From assembly GCF_000711955.1 (NCBI RefSeq), contig NZ_JONR01000007.1, forward strand, positions 169,650 to 233,649: a stretch of 64,000 bases of DNA, read 5' to 3'. The translations under genes were made by a program, and so were the position numbers. The notes below the pieces were generated by a model. The model ran no database searches, was not told where the DNA came from, and saw nothing but the letters and a program-made list of their open reading frames with translations. How positions within the stretch are numbered: the stretch's first letter is position 1; every line of letters begins with the position of its first letter. Origin of the DNA: Nevskia soli DSM 19509. Its GTDB lineage: Bacteria > Pseudomonadota > Gammaproteobacteria > Nevskiales > Nevskiaceae. Below, piece by piece: positions 34,520-43,528 of the stretch.

Positions 34520-36184
34520 TCATACAGCCCTACGGATCTGCCCGAGCTTCAACCTGCGGAAGTAATCCTTGTAAGCGCTCATCGCCCGCGAGCCGAGCAG
34601 CAGCATCAACGGCAGGTTCACCAGGTACATGAAGCCCATGCCGACGGTGCTGATCGCATCCAGCTCCACCGAGGTGCGGATGAAGCCGAAGCAGGCGGCC
34701 GCGGCGGCGAAGCACCACAGCCAGCGGTAGATGGTGACCGCTCCGGCGCCGAACAGGTAGATCACGCCCTGTTCGCCGTAGTAGCCGTAGCTGATCACGG
34801 TGGAGAGCGCGAACACCCAGACCACGATGGTGATCAGCCAGCGGCCGAAGCCGTCATGCACCGTGTCGAAGGACTTGGCCACCAGGGTGGCGCCGCGGTA
34901 GTCGGCGAACAGGCCCGGTTCGGCGACCTGCGGTGCCGTGGCGGCGGAGATGCTTTGCCAGGTGATGGCGGCGATACCCTGGTCCAGGTGCACGGCGCCA
35001 TAGACGCGTACGCGATGGTCGCCGTTGTCGGCGATGACGAAGACCGGCGCGTTCTCCTTCCACTCGACCTTGCCGTTTTCGCTGGGCGGGGTTGTGAGCT
35101 GCGGCTGCCACTGCCCGGGCATCACTTCGATGAAAGCCGGTGGCGTGTCCCAGCGCGCGGCCGGCGCGCGGTTCCAGATGCCGCTGCACAGGATGACCAG
35201 GCCGGTGACGGTGCAGACGAACATGGTGTCGATGAAAGGCTCCAGCCCGGCTACCACGCCTTCGGTCACCGGCTCCGGCGTCTTCACCGCGGCATGGGCG
35301 ATCGGCGCGGTGCCCAGGCCCGCCTCGCTGGAAAACAGCGCGCGCTTCATGCCCCAGAGGAAGGCGTTGCCCATGACGCCGCCGGTGAAGGCGCCCACCG
35401 CCTGCGACTTGGAGAAGGCCGAGACGAAGATCAGCCGTACCAGGTCCGGCAGCTCCGACGCATGCAGCAGGATCACGTAGAGCCCGCACAGCACATAGAT
35501 GCCGCATTTCAGCGGCACCAGGATGCCGGTGACATTGCCGATGCGCTTGATGCCGCCGAGGATGACCACGCCGGCCAGCGTGGCGAGGATCACGCCGGTG
35601 ATCCAGGTCGGCACGCCGAAGTATTCGCGGGTGACGTCGGCGGCGCTCCAGGTCTGGAACATGTTGCCGCCGGTCACGGCGAACAGCAGCAGCGCCAGGC
35701 AGAAGAACCCGCCGACGAACTTGCCGAAGCCCTGCATGCCGGGAAGCATCCTGCCGAGCGCGTTGCGCGCCACGTACATGGCGCCGCCGTGCGGGTTTTC
35801 GGGTTCCGAGGTGTCGCGGTAGAGCAGCGACAGCGTCACCTCGGTGGTCTTCAGCGCCATGCCGAGCAGGCCTACCAGCCACATCCAGAACATCGCACCC
35901 GGGCCGCCGAAATCCACCGCGATGGCCATGCCGGCGATGGCGCCCAGGCCGACCGTGCCGGACATGGCGGCGGTCAGCGCCTGGAAGTGGGTCAGGGCGC
36001 CGCTGCCGTGGCCGGTGTCGATGCCCTTGCCGGCCACCAGGGCGATGCCGTGGGTCAGCGAGCGGTACTGGCAGAAGCCGCTCCACAGGGTGAACAGCAG
36101 GCCGATGGCCAGCAGGGCCAGCAGCATCGGCACCGACAGCAGGGTGTTGTTGATCGCGTCAACCGCGGTCCAGAAGCCGTTCAT
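34520..36184 (-). CDS. AGCS-family alanine/glycine:cation symporter with extra loop
   Basis: A 554-residue sodium/amino-acid symporter. Family motifs include GNVTGILVPLKCGIYVLCGL, the MGNAFLWGMKRALFSSEAGL block and GTAPIAHAAVKTPEPVTEG. Between two membrane helices, roughly residues 339-430, lies a hydrophilic insertion of about 90 residues (RAPAARWDTPPAFIEVMPGQ onward) that most AGCS proteins lack and that would be exposed outside or in the periplasm. It is followed, upstream in the same orientation, by the APC permease gene 11 bp away, so the two are an operon. Confidence 0.9.
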   Translation of the reverse strand: MNGFWTAVDAINNTLLSVPMLLALLAIGLLFTLWSGFCQYRSLTHGIALVAGKGIDTGHGSGALTHFQALTAAMSGTVGLGAIAGMAIAVDFGGPGAMFWMWLVGLLGMALKTTEVTLSLLYRDTSEPENPHGGAMYVARNALGRMLPGMQGFGKFVGGFFCLALLLFAVTGGNMFQTWSAADVTREYFGVPTWITGVILATLAGVVILGGIKRIGNVTGILVPLKCGIYVLCGLYVILLHASELPDLVRLIFVSAFSKSQAVGAFTGGVMGNAFLWGMKRALFSSEAGLGTAPIAHAAVKTPEPVTEGVVAGLEPFIDTMFVCTVTGLVILCSGIWNRAPAARWDTPPAFIEVMPGQWQPQLTTPPSENGKVEWKENAPVFVIADNGDHRVRVYGAVHLDQGIAAITWQSISAATAPQVAEPGLFADYRGATLVAKSFDTVHDGFGRWLITIVVWVFALSTVISYGYYGEQGVIYLFGAGAVTIYRWLWCFAAAAACFGFIRTSVELDAISTVGMGFMYLVNLPLMLLLGSRAMSAYKDYFRRLKLGQIRRAV

Positions 36185-36195
36185 GGCGGCTCCGT

Positions 36196-37599
36196 TCAGC
36201 TTTTTTGGGCGAGTTCGCTATGACTGCGCGAATAGAGGAAGAAGATCGCCAGTCCGAACGCCGACCAGATGGCGAAACCGATCCAGGTGATGGTCGGCAA
36301 TCCCGCCATGAGGAAGCCGCAGAAGCCCATGCCCAGCAGCGGCACCAGCGGTACCCAAGGTGTGCGGAAGGGGCGTTTCAGTTCGGGACGGGTCTTGCGC
36401 AGCACGATGACGCTGGCGCAGACCAGGAAGAAGGCGGCCAGCGTGCCCAGGTTGACCAGCTCCGCCACCTTGCCGATCGGCGACAGGCCGGCGATCAGGG
36501 CGATGACCACGCCGGAGCCGAGGATCAGGCGCACCGGCGTCTGCGTTTTCGGATTGATCCTGGCCATCAGGGTAGGTAGCAGGCCATCGCGCGACATGGC
36601 CAGGATCACCCGGGTCAGGCCGAAGTACAGAACCAGCATGACGGTGGTGATGCCGGCCAGGGCGCCGATCGAGATCAGGGCTTCGGCCCAGCCGATGCCG
36701 AGTTGCTTGAGCGCGTCGGCGATGGGCGCCTTGATATCGATCTGGTCGTAGTGGACCACGCCGGTGAGGATGCCGGAGACGACGATGTAGAGGATGGTGC
36801 AGATCACCAGCGACGCTATGATGCCGATCGGCAGGTTGCGTTGCGGGTTGATGGTTTCCTCCGCCGCGGTGGAAACGGCGTCGAAGCCGATGTAGGCGAA
36901 GAAGATCAGCGAGGCGCCGGTGAGGATGCCGCCGTAGCCGAAATGCGATTGGCCGCCGGCATCGGTGGTGGCCGGCGGAATGAAGGGATGCCAGTTGGCC
37001 GGGTTGACGTGGGGCCCGGCGACGACAATGAAGATGGCCACGGCGGCCAGCTTGACGAACACCATGATGGTGTTGAAACGCGCCGATTCGCTGACGCCGA
37101 TCGACAGCAGCACCGACAGCAGCAGCACGATGACCATCGCCGGCACGTTGGCGATGCCGCCATCGAGCGGGGCATTGGTCAGGGCATGCGGCAGGTGCAG
37201 GCCGAGCAGTTCCAGGATCTTGCCGAAGTAGCCGGACCAGCCGATGGCCACGGTGGAGGTGGCGATGGCGTATTCCAGGATCAGGTCCCAGCCGATGATC
37301 CAGGCGATCAACTCGCCGATGCCGGAATAGGCGTAGCCGTAAGCGCTGCCGGCGCCGCCGATGGCGCCCGCCAATTCGGCATAGGACAGGGCGGCGAAGG
37401 CGCAGGCGGTGCCGGAGAGGATGAAGGACAGCACGATCGCCGGGCCCGAGTGCTGGGCCGCGACCACGCCGGTGAGGACGAAAATGCCCGTGCCGATGAT
37501 GCAGCCGATGCCCAGCATGGTCAGGTCGAAAGCGCCCAGGGCGCGTTTCAGGCCCGTATCGGCATTGACGTCGATCGGTTTGGTGCGGAACAGACTCAT
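36196..37599 (-). CDS. APC-family amino-acid permease (cationic-amino-acid type)
   Basis: 467 residues with 12 or more membrane helices. Motifs are GLKRALGAFDLTMLGIG, GAGSAYGYAYSGIGELIAWI, FFAYIGFDAVSTAAEETINP and RVILAMSRDGLLP. This resembles the CAT/YfnA subgroup of amino-acid transporters. It is the first gene of a two-gene unit with the AGCS symporter. The substrate is not determined by the sequence. Confidence 0.92.
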   Translation of the reverse strand: MSLFRTKPIDVNADTGLKRALGAFDLTMLGIGCIIGTGIFVLTGVVAAQHSGPAIVLSFILSGTACAFAALSYAELAGAIGGAGSAYGYAYSGIGELIAWIIGWDLILEYAIATSTVAIGWSGYFGKILELLGLHLPHALTNAPLDGGIANVPAMVIVLLLSVLLSIGVSESARFNTIMVFVKLAAVAIFIVVAGPHVNPANWHPFIPPATTDAGGQSHFGYGGILTGASLIFFAYIGFDAVSTAAEETINPQRNLPIGIIASLVICTILYIVVSGILTGVVHYDQIDIKAPIADALKQLGIGWAEALISIGALAGITTVMLVLYFGLTRVILAMSRDGLLPTLMARINPKTQTPVRLILGSGVVIALIAGLSPIGKVAELVNLGTLAAFFLVCASVIVLRKTRPELKRPFRTPWVPLVPLLGMGFCGFLMAGLPTITWIGFAIWSAFGLAIFFLYSRSHSELAQKS

Positions 37600-37959
37600 G
37601 CGTTCTCCCTCGGAATTCTGTGGTTATTGCAGGTGCGAGGCCTGCCTGATGCCAGAAGTATGCCCGGCGCGGGGCTTGGCCGCATAGCCGGGCCGGTCCC
37701 CCCGGTGGTTACCCAAGCGAGCCGGGTGGACGGGGCGCCCCGCGCCATCCCCGCTACCGCTCCCCGGATATCGTGTCCGGCTTGTGATCGGGGTCACTTT
37801 CCCCGGCCCGCATCCGGGGTAAGGTCTACCAGGCGCCGCGCCGTTACGGTCCGGCGCCTCCATCGTCGGCGACGCTGCCGGTAACATCCGGTCCTGGTCA
37901 AGCAGAACAACAACCGCCAGGGATTGGCTCCGCACCCGTGCAACGGGCAAGGGGACAAA
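37600..37959. other. Divergent intergenic region, no gene
   Basis: 360 bp between the permease and the duplicated flavoprotein, which are transcribed apart. It is GC-rich and contains several short CCGG-type self-complementary stretches (for example CCCGGC and GGCGCC), but no convincing promoter boxes, repeat family or open frame. Confidence 0.5.
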
Positions 37960-40900
37960 GTGACGCGACGCAAGCGGATTGTGATTCTGGGCGGCGGTAT
38001 CGGCGCGCTCACCACCGCTTATCACCTCAGCAGCGCTCCGGACTGGCGCGAGCGTTACGACATCACGCTGTACCAGATGGGCTGGCGGCTGGGCGGCAAG
38101 TGCGCCAGCAGCCGCAACCCGGAGCATGGCCTGCGCATCGAGGAGCATGGCCTGCACGTCTGGTTCGGTTTTTACGAAAACGCCTTTCGCATGATGCGCG
38201 AGTGCTATCGCGAACTGGATCGGCCGCCGGGCTCGGCCTTGTCCAGCCTCGATGAGGCTTTCAGCGGGCAGACCCTGGTCTCGATGCTCGAGCAATGCGG
38301 CACGGAGGCCCAGTCGCAGTGGACCCGTTGGACCGTGCCGTTCCGCCATCCGCTGATTCCCGGGCGGCCCGGAACGGACGAAGGCTTGCAGGCGCCCGAT
38401 GGCGGCGGCCCGGCTGCGGACCATCTTCACGCGGCCAGCCATTGGGATATTCCGCGGCGCCTGCTGGAGCGCATGATCGACTGGCTGGAAGATCCGGAAC
38501 TGGCCGAGCATACGCAGGGGCCGGTCGCCGCGCCGCTCAGGCTCCTGCAGGAACGGATCCAGGCGCATGACCGGGCAGGCACCGTGGAGCGGCTGGCGGT
38601 CGAGATCATCATCGGAGAGTTGAAGGCGCTGCGCTTCACGTTGCACGAGTGCCTGAAGCTTGCCGCCAAGGCGATAGCGCAACTGCGCCGGGTCCGGCTG
38701 ATGGTCGATCTCGGGCTCACGGTGGTCATCGGCATGTTGCAGGACGATCTGTTCCGTCACGGCCTCGGCTCGATCGACCATCTCGACCTGCGGGAATGGT
38801 TGCGCCTGCATGGCGCTGCCGGGGAAACGACCCATTCGGTGCTGCTGCGCGCACTGTACGACTGCTGTTTCGCTTATCGCGACGGCGAGATGGCGCGGCC
38901 GGACTTCGCCGCCGGCGCCGCGCTGGGCTGCGCGTTGCGCATCGCCCTGCTGTGGCGCGGCAGGGTGTTCTACCTCATGAACGCCGGCATGGGCGACATC
39001 GTCGTCGCGCCCCTCTACGAAGTGCTGACCCGCCGTGGAGTGAAGTTCGAATTCTTCCAGCGGGTGCGCAAGCTGGAGCTGGATCCGCAGCACAATCGCG
39101 TCGCGCGTATCCATTTCGGCCGCCAGGCCACCGTCAAGCCGGAATGCGGGACCTACGATCCGCTGCTGCGCAGCGAGGAGCTGTCCTACCCGTGCTGGCC
39201 GCACGCGCCCCTGCTGGAACAGTTGGTGGAGGGCAAGGCGCTGCAAGGGGTCAACCTGGAATCGCATTGGTCGCAGTGGCAGGACGTCGAGGACTGGACC
39301 CTGGAGCTGGAGCCGGACGATGCCGTGGTCCTGGGCATCTCGCTGGGCGCGCTGATGCCGATCTGCGGGGAATTGGCCGCAGCCAACGCGGACTGGAGGA
39401 ACATGCTGGAGCAGTTGCCGACCATGCAGACGCAGTCGGCCCAACTCTGGTTCACCAAGGACCAGCAGGAACTGGGCTGGAACAACCCGGGCTATCCGGA
39501 CGATACCCGGCCGGTCATGGTGGCGGCGCCCGAACTGCTCGATGTGTGGGCCGACATGAGCCATGGCCTCGCGCAGGAGCGCTGGGGCGAATCACCGCCC
39601 CGCTGCGTGCAATATTTCTGTGGTCCCTTGCCCGGCGACCTGGCGCGGCATCGCGCTCGCGACGATGCATCGGTGCCGGAGGTGGCGCTGGCGCAGGTGC
39701 GCACCGAGGCCTTGCGCTGGTTCGGTGCCTATACCCGGACGCTGTGGCCGGGCGCCGCGCAAGCCGATGGCGAAGGGCTGGACTGGAATCTGCTGCACCA
39801 TGCCGGCGGCGCGCAGGGGCCGGCCCGTCTCGACGGACAGTACCTGCGCGCCAACATCGATCCCAGCGAGCGCTACGTGCTGTCGCCCAGGGGCGCCAAC
39901 AAGCTGCGGCTGCGCGCCGATCGCAGCGGCTTCGACAACCTGTTCCTGGCCGGCGACTGGACGCACACCGCGATCAATGCGGGCTGTGTCGAGGCCACGG
40001 TCATGTCGGGTATGACCGCCAGCCGCGCCCTGTGCGGTTATCCGCAGCGGATTCACGGCGAGCATTTCCTGCAGGGAGTGCCTGCGGAAGCTGCGCCGCC
40101 GCTCAAGGTGGCGGTGCTCGGCAGCGGCTGCGGGGCACTCTCGGCCGCCTACTGGCTGAGCCATACGGAGGAATTGCGCCGGCGTTACCAGGTCACCGTG
40201 TATGCGCCCGGCTGGCGGCTCGGCGGCAAGGGTGCCAGCGGTCGCGACCAGGCCGGGCACAACTGCATCCATGAGCACGGCCTGCACCTGATGATGGGGT
40301 TCTACGAAACCACCTTCCGCGTGATCCGCGATTGCTACGACTCCATGGAGAAGCCGCCGAAGGCGGTCTTCAAGGGCTGGCGCGACGCGTTCGAGGAGCA
40401 GTACCGCGTCACCCTGTGGCGGCAGCACGGCGGCAATGCGGGCGAAACGCGTCTCAGCGCCTGGAATCTGGATTTCCCCAGCCGCCCGGGATTGCCCGGC
40501 GATGGATTGACGCAAATGGAATCGGATCCGCTGTGGCTGACGCATCAGGCGCACCAGCTGCTGAGCTGGCTGGTGGGCGAGGGGATGCCGGCGGCCGCCG
40601 GCAGGCCGCAACACGATCCGGCTCCGCCATCGGGCTCGCTGTTGCGGAGCGTCTTGGCACGCGTGTGCGAAACGGAGACGGCGTCGGGCGCCGAGGCGGA
40701 TTTCCTGTTGGTCTGCTTCACCCGGCATGCCGTGCGCGCACCTTTGGAATACGTCGAGGAGCATTGGCGCAGCCTGCATGCCGATCTGCGCGAATGCCAC
40801 GACTGGCTGCATCGGGTGGGTGCTTCACCGCAGGGCGTGGGCCCTTTCGGGAAGGGCTTGTTCAGCAGCGACTGGCACCACGATCTGGTACTGCTCAATC

Positions 40901-42219
40901 TCTCCATGGCCGCTCTGCGCGGCCTGCTGGAAGACGTGCTGCCGCATGGCCTGGACGGATTCGCGCGGATCGATCACCTGGATTTCAAGGACTGGTTGCG
41001 CAGCCACGGCGCCTGGGACGAGGCGGCGCGCGATCCCCTGGTCATGTGCCTGTACGACCTCGCCTTCGCTTACCAGGACGGCGATTCATCCAGCCCGGAA
41101 CACGGCAAGGCCGCCGCCGGCGCGCTGCTGCGCCTGATCCTGCGCATGGCTTTCACCTACCGGGGCGCGCCGCTGTGGAAGATGCGCGCGGGCATGGGCG
41201 ATGTGATCTTCACGCCCTTGTATCAGACCTTGAAACAGCGTGGCGTGCGTTTCGAGTTCTTCCATCGTGTCGAGGAAGTGCACGTCGCCGCGGAGAGCCG
41301 TTGCATCACCGGCATCGATCTGCAGCGCCAGGCGCGGCTGAAGGACGATGCCTATCGCCCACTGCTGCGCATCGCCGATGCCGACGGCGGCAACAGCTGG
41401 GATTGCTGGCCCGCCGAGCCCCTGTGGGAGCAGCTCGTGGACGGCGCGGCGCTGAAGCGCCGGCACGTCGATTTCGAGGATCCCTGGACCCTGCAGCCGG
41501 CGGACCCGCGCCGGCTCGAGCTGGGCCGCGACTTCGATGCCGTGGTGTTCGGCATCCCGCCGGCCGCGGCTGCGCCGATCACCACGCAACTGAGCCGGGC
41601 CAGCAAGGGCTGGGCGGACATGCTGGGCAATAGCGCTTCGGTGGCGACGCTGTCGGCGCAGCTGTGGCTGAAGCCGGACCTGGAACGGCTGGGCTGGCCG
41701 CACGGCGTGACCGTGTCCACCACCTTTGCCGATCCCCTGCGTTCCTGGGGCGAGATGTCGCAGGTACTGGACACCGAACAATGGCCGCAAGGCGCCGCAC
41801 CCCGGTCCTGCGAATATCTCTGCGGCACCTTCAAGCCGGCACAGGTCCAGCCCGCGGCCGGCACCTCGGATCCGGCGTATATCCCGTCGCAGAACCGGGT
41901 GGTCGAGCAGATCGGCCGGACCTGGTTTGCCGCCCATGCCGGCGCCCTGTGGCCGAACGCCTGCGATGCGGGCGGGGCCCTGGACTGGCAGCAGGTCGCC
42001 GGGGTCTACTGGCGCGCCAACGTGGCCTGGTCGGAGCTCTATGTGCAGAGCCTGCCGGGCACGCTGCGTTATCGGCTGGCTCCGGGCGGCAGTGGTTTCG
42101 ACAACCTGTTCCTGGCCGGCGACTGGACCCGTACCTCGCTCAATGGCGGCTGTGCCGAAGCGGCGTTCGAGTCGGGCATGCTGGCGGCGCGCGCCATCAC
42201 GCAGAAGGTTTTTCGCTAG
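37960..42219 (+). CDS. Tandem-duplicated FAD/NAD(P)-binding amine-oxidase-type oxidoreductase
   Basis: About 1,419 residues made of two full-length copies of one flavoenzyme. Copy 1 (about 1-700) starts with IVILGGGIGALTTAYHLS and GWRLGGKCASSRN and ends FDNLFLAGDWTHTAINAGC. Copy 2 (about 712-1419) starts with VAVLGSGCGALSAAYWLS and GWRLGGKGASGRD and ends FDNLFLAGDWTRTSLNGGC. Internal blocks also match (EEHGLHVWFGFYENAFRM / NEHGLHLMMGFYETTFR after allowing for one H; NAGMGDIVVAPLYEVL / RAGMGDVIFTPLYQTL). The family is that of phytoene-desaturase/hydroxysqualene-oxidase-like proteins. The start is GTG 37960 with AAGGGGA upstream. The substrate is unknown. Confidence 0.85.
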   Translation: MTRRKRIVILGGGIGALTTAYHLSSAPDWRERYDITLYQMGWRLGGKCASSRNPEHGLRIEEHGLHVWFGFYENAFRMMRECYRELDRPPGSALSSLDEAFSGQTLVSMLEQCGTEAQSQWTRWTVPFRHPLIPGRPGTDEGLQAPDGGGPAADHLHAASHWDIPRRLLERMIDWLEDPELAEHTQGPVAAPLRLLQERIQAHDRAGTVERLAVEIIIGELKALRFTLHECLKLAAKAIAQLRRVRLMVDLGLTVVIGMLQDDLFRHGLGSIDHLDLREWLRLHGAAGETTHSVLLRALYDCCFAYRDGEMARPDFAAGAALGCALRIALLWRGRVFYLMNAGMGDIVVAPLYEVLTRRGVKFEFFQRVRKLELDPQHNRVARIHFGRQATVKPECGTYDPLLRSEELSYPCWPHAPLLEQLVEGKALQGVNLESHWSQWQDVEDWTLELEPDDAVVLGISLGALMPICGELAAANADWRNMLEQLPTMQTQSAQLWFTKDQQELGWNNPGYPDDTRPVMVAAPELLDVWADMSHGLAQERWGESPPRCVQYFCGPLPGDLARHRARDDASVPEVALAQVRTEALRWFGAYTRTLWPGAAQADGEGLDWNLLHHAGGAQGPARLDGQYLRANIDPSERYVLSPRGANKLRLRADRSGFDNLFLAGDWTHTAINAGCVEATVMSGMTASRALCGYPQRIHGEHFLQGVPAEAAPPLKVAVLGSGCGALSAAYWLSHTEELRRRYQVTVYAPGWRLGGKGASGRDQAGHNCIHEHGLHLMMGFYETTFRVIRDCYDSMEKPPKAVFKGWRDAFEEQYRVTLWRQHGGNAGETRLSAWNLDFPSRPGLPGDGLTQMESDPLWLTHQAHQLLSWLVGEGMPAAAGRPQHDPAPPSGSLLRSVLARVCETETASGAEADFLLVCFTRHAVRAPLEYVEEHWRSLHADLRECHDWLHRVGASPQGVGPFGKGLFSSDWHHDLVLLNLSMAALRGLLEDVLPHGLDGFARIDHLDFKDWLRSHGAWDEAARDPLVMCLYDLAFAYQDGDSSSPEHGKAAAGALLRLILRMAFTYRGAPLWKMRAGMGDVIFTPLYQTLKQRGVRFEFFHRVEEVHVAAESRCITGIDLQRQARLKDDAYRPLLRIADADGGNSWDCWPAEPLWEQLVDGAALKRRHVDFEDPWTLQPADPRRLELGRDFDAVVFGIPPAAAAPITTQLSRASKGWADMLGNSASVATLSAQLWLKPDLERLGWPHGVTVSTTFADPLRSWGEMSQVLDTEQWPQGAAPRSCEYLCGTFKPAQVQPAAGTSDPAYIPSQNRVVEQIGRTWFAAHAGALWPNACDAGGALDWQQVAGVYWRANVAWSELYVQSLPGTLRYRLAPGGSGFDNLFLAGDWTRTSLNGGCAEAAFESGMLAARAITQKVFR

Positions 42220-42342
42220 AGCATTTTCGATTCAACTGCGTACACATCATGAGCCGCCTGAAGGCGGCTCATCGCCTCTCCCTCTGGGAGAGGCCGTGCC
42301 GCCAGGTACAATTTATATGCAACTAAACGAAAAATGCTCTAG
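42216..42342. mobile_element. MITE-like element with GAGCATTTTTCG terminal inverted repeats
   Basis: The ends read CTAGAGCATTTTCG and CGAAAAATGCTCTAG, inverted copies apart from one T. Both lie next to TA, within CTAG, as expected from a 2-bp TA (or 4-bp CTAG) target duplication. The inside has a GAGCCGCCT/AGGCGGCTC hairpin and CCTCTCCCTCTGGGAGAGG, and no open frame. The TAG stop of the duplicated flavoprotein is formed inside the left target site. It looks like a short non-autonomous element, perhaps of the IS5 type; no parent transposase is in the window. Confidence 0.7.
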
Positions 42343-42383
42343 TTACGCGCCCTTGGTCCAGGTTTGCGGAATGATCTCAAGTT

Positions 42384-43409
42384 TCAGGTTGCCTGCCACT
42401 CGATGCTGCCCGCCAGCGTTCTGAAGCCCATGTCGCACCAGAAGCCATAGAGCGGCTTGATCAGGGTGCTGTCGGGGCCGACTTGGTCGGCAAGGCCCAG
42501 GTCATTGACGATCTGGTGGCTGTCGCAGGTGGCGATTTCGATTTCGTAGTCGCCGTCGAGAAAGTGGCCGCCTTTCCAGTCGATGATTTCGCAGGGGCTG
42601 CTGACCAGGGCCTGGTAGCAGGCGCGGCTGCTGTCCACCGCGTCGCGGAATTGCTTGAGATTGATCACCGGCAGCGGATGTTTGCTGAGGTAGAGGTTGA
42701 ACAGTTCATCGGCCACTTTGGCGAGGCCTGAGTCGAGCCCGATGCGCTCGATCAGCTCGCGCGCCATGTGCTGGTACTCCGTCCACACCGGCTGTACCTG
42801 GCCGTTACGGGAGGTGCCGCGCACCTGGATAATCTTGCCCCACTGGCCTGCGGTGTCTGGCGCGAATTTCTTGAACAGGATTGGTTCGCAGCTCAGATAG
42901 CTGGCATTGGCCGGTCCGGTGGGCAACTCGATCTTGGCGAACGACTTGCGGTAGCCCCAGACCTCGCGTCCGGTCACCAGGCCCTCGCTGACGTCGATGA
43001 ACAGGTAGGGAATCCAGACCCGCAGCTGCGGCAGCAGCGAACCCCGGCGGTGCTGCCACACCGGAATCAGGAAGGCCGCCTCGCGATCCGGCATGTGGCC
43101 GATGATCTCGGGTTCCGGCGTGCAATGCCGGGCATCGTTGTAGCAGTGGAACATGAAGCTGGCATCGCGGTCGCAGGGCACTTCCACCGCGCTGTAGCGC
43201 AGTTCCCCATCGCTCGCGGCATTGAGCTGCTGGTCGATGAAGGCCTGCAGCTTGTGCCGGCGTGCTTTCAGCGCGAAACCATAGGCGGTTACATTGGTGA
43301 TGCGCAGCGGCGCGGCGAACGAGGCTTCGCCATGTCCGCGGTCCGAGATGTACAGGGGCAGCTGGGCCGACTTCTTGCGGCTCCCCGGCCACGGTAGCAG
43401 GCGCATCAT
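42384..43409 (-). CDS. Acetoacetate-decarboxylase-superfamily protein
   Basis: A 341-residue protein with the ADC fold. The active-site region reads GREVWGYRKSFAKIELP: the Schiff-base lysine position is kept (Lys155), but the neighbouring lysine that lowers its pKa in true acetoacetate decarboxylase is Ser156, and the preceding proline is Arg154. It may therefore act as an aldolase-dehydratase-type or other Schiff-base enzyme rather than a decarboxylase. It follows the giant cyclase gene on the same strand (119 bp) and converges with the duplicated flavoprotein. Confidence 0.82.
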   Translation of the reverse strand: MMRLLPWPGSRKKSAQLPLYISDRGHGEASFAAPLRITNVTAYGFALKARRHKLQAFIDQQLNAASDGELRYSAVEVPCDRDASFMFHCYNDARHCTPEPEIIGHMPDREAAFLIPVWQHRRGSLLPQLRVWIPYLFIDVSEGLVTGREVWGYRKSFAKIELPTGPANASYLSCEPILFKKFAPDTAGQWGKIIQVRGTSRNGQVQPVWTEYQHMARELIERIGLDSGLAKVADELFNLYLSKHPLPVINLKQFRDAVDSSRACYQALVSSPCEIIDWKGGHFLDGDYEIEIATCDSHQIVNDLGLADQVGPDSTLIKPLYGFWCDMGFRTLAGSIEWQAT

Positions 43410-43528
43410 GGTTGAACTCTCCCCGGACCTTCGGCGCGTTGGTTTGTGATGGGCAGGGCGCAGCTTGGCGCAACCCGGCCCTTGGAATCAGAGCCTAATC
43501 CGAATCGCCGGCTTGACCCGTGATCCAG

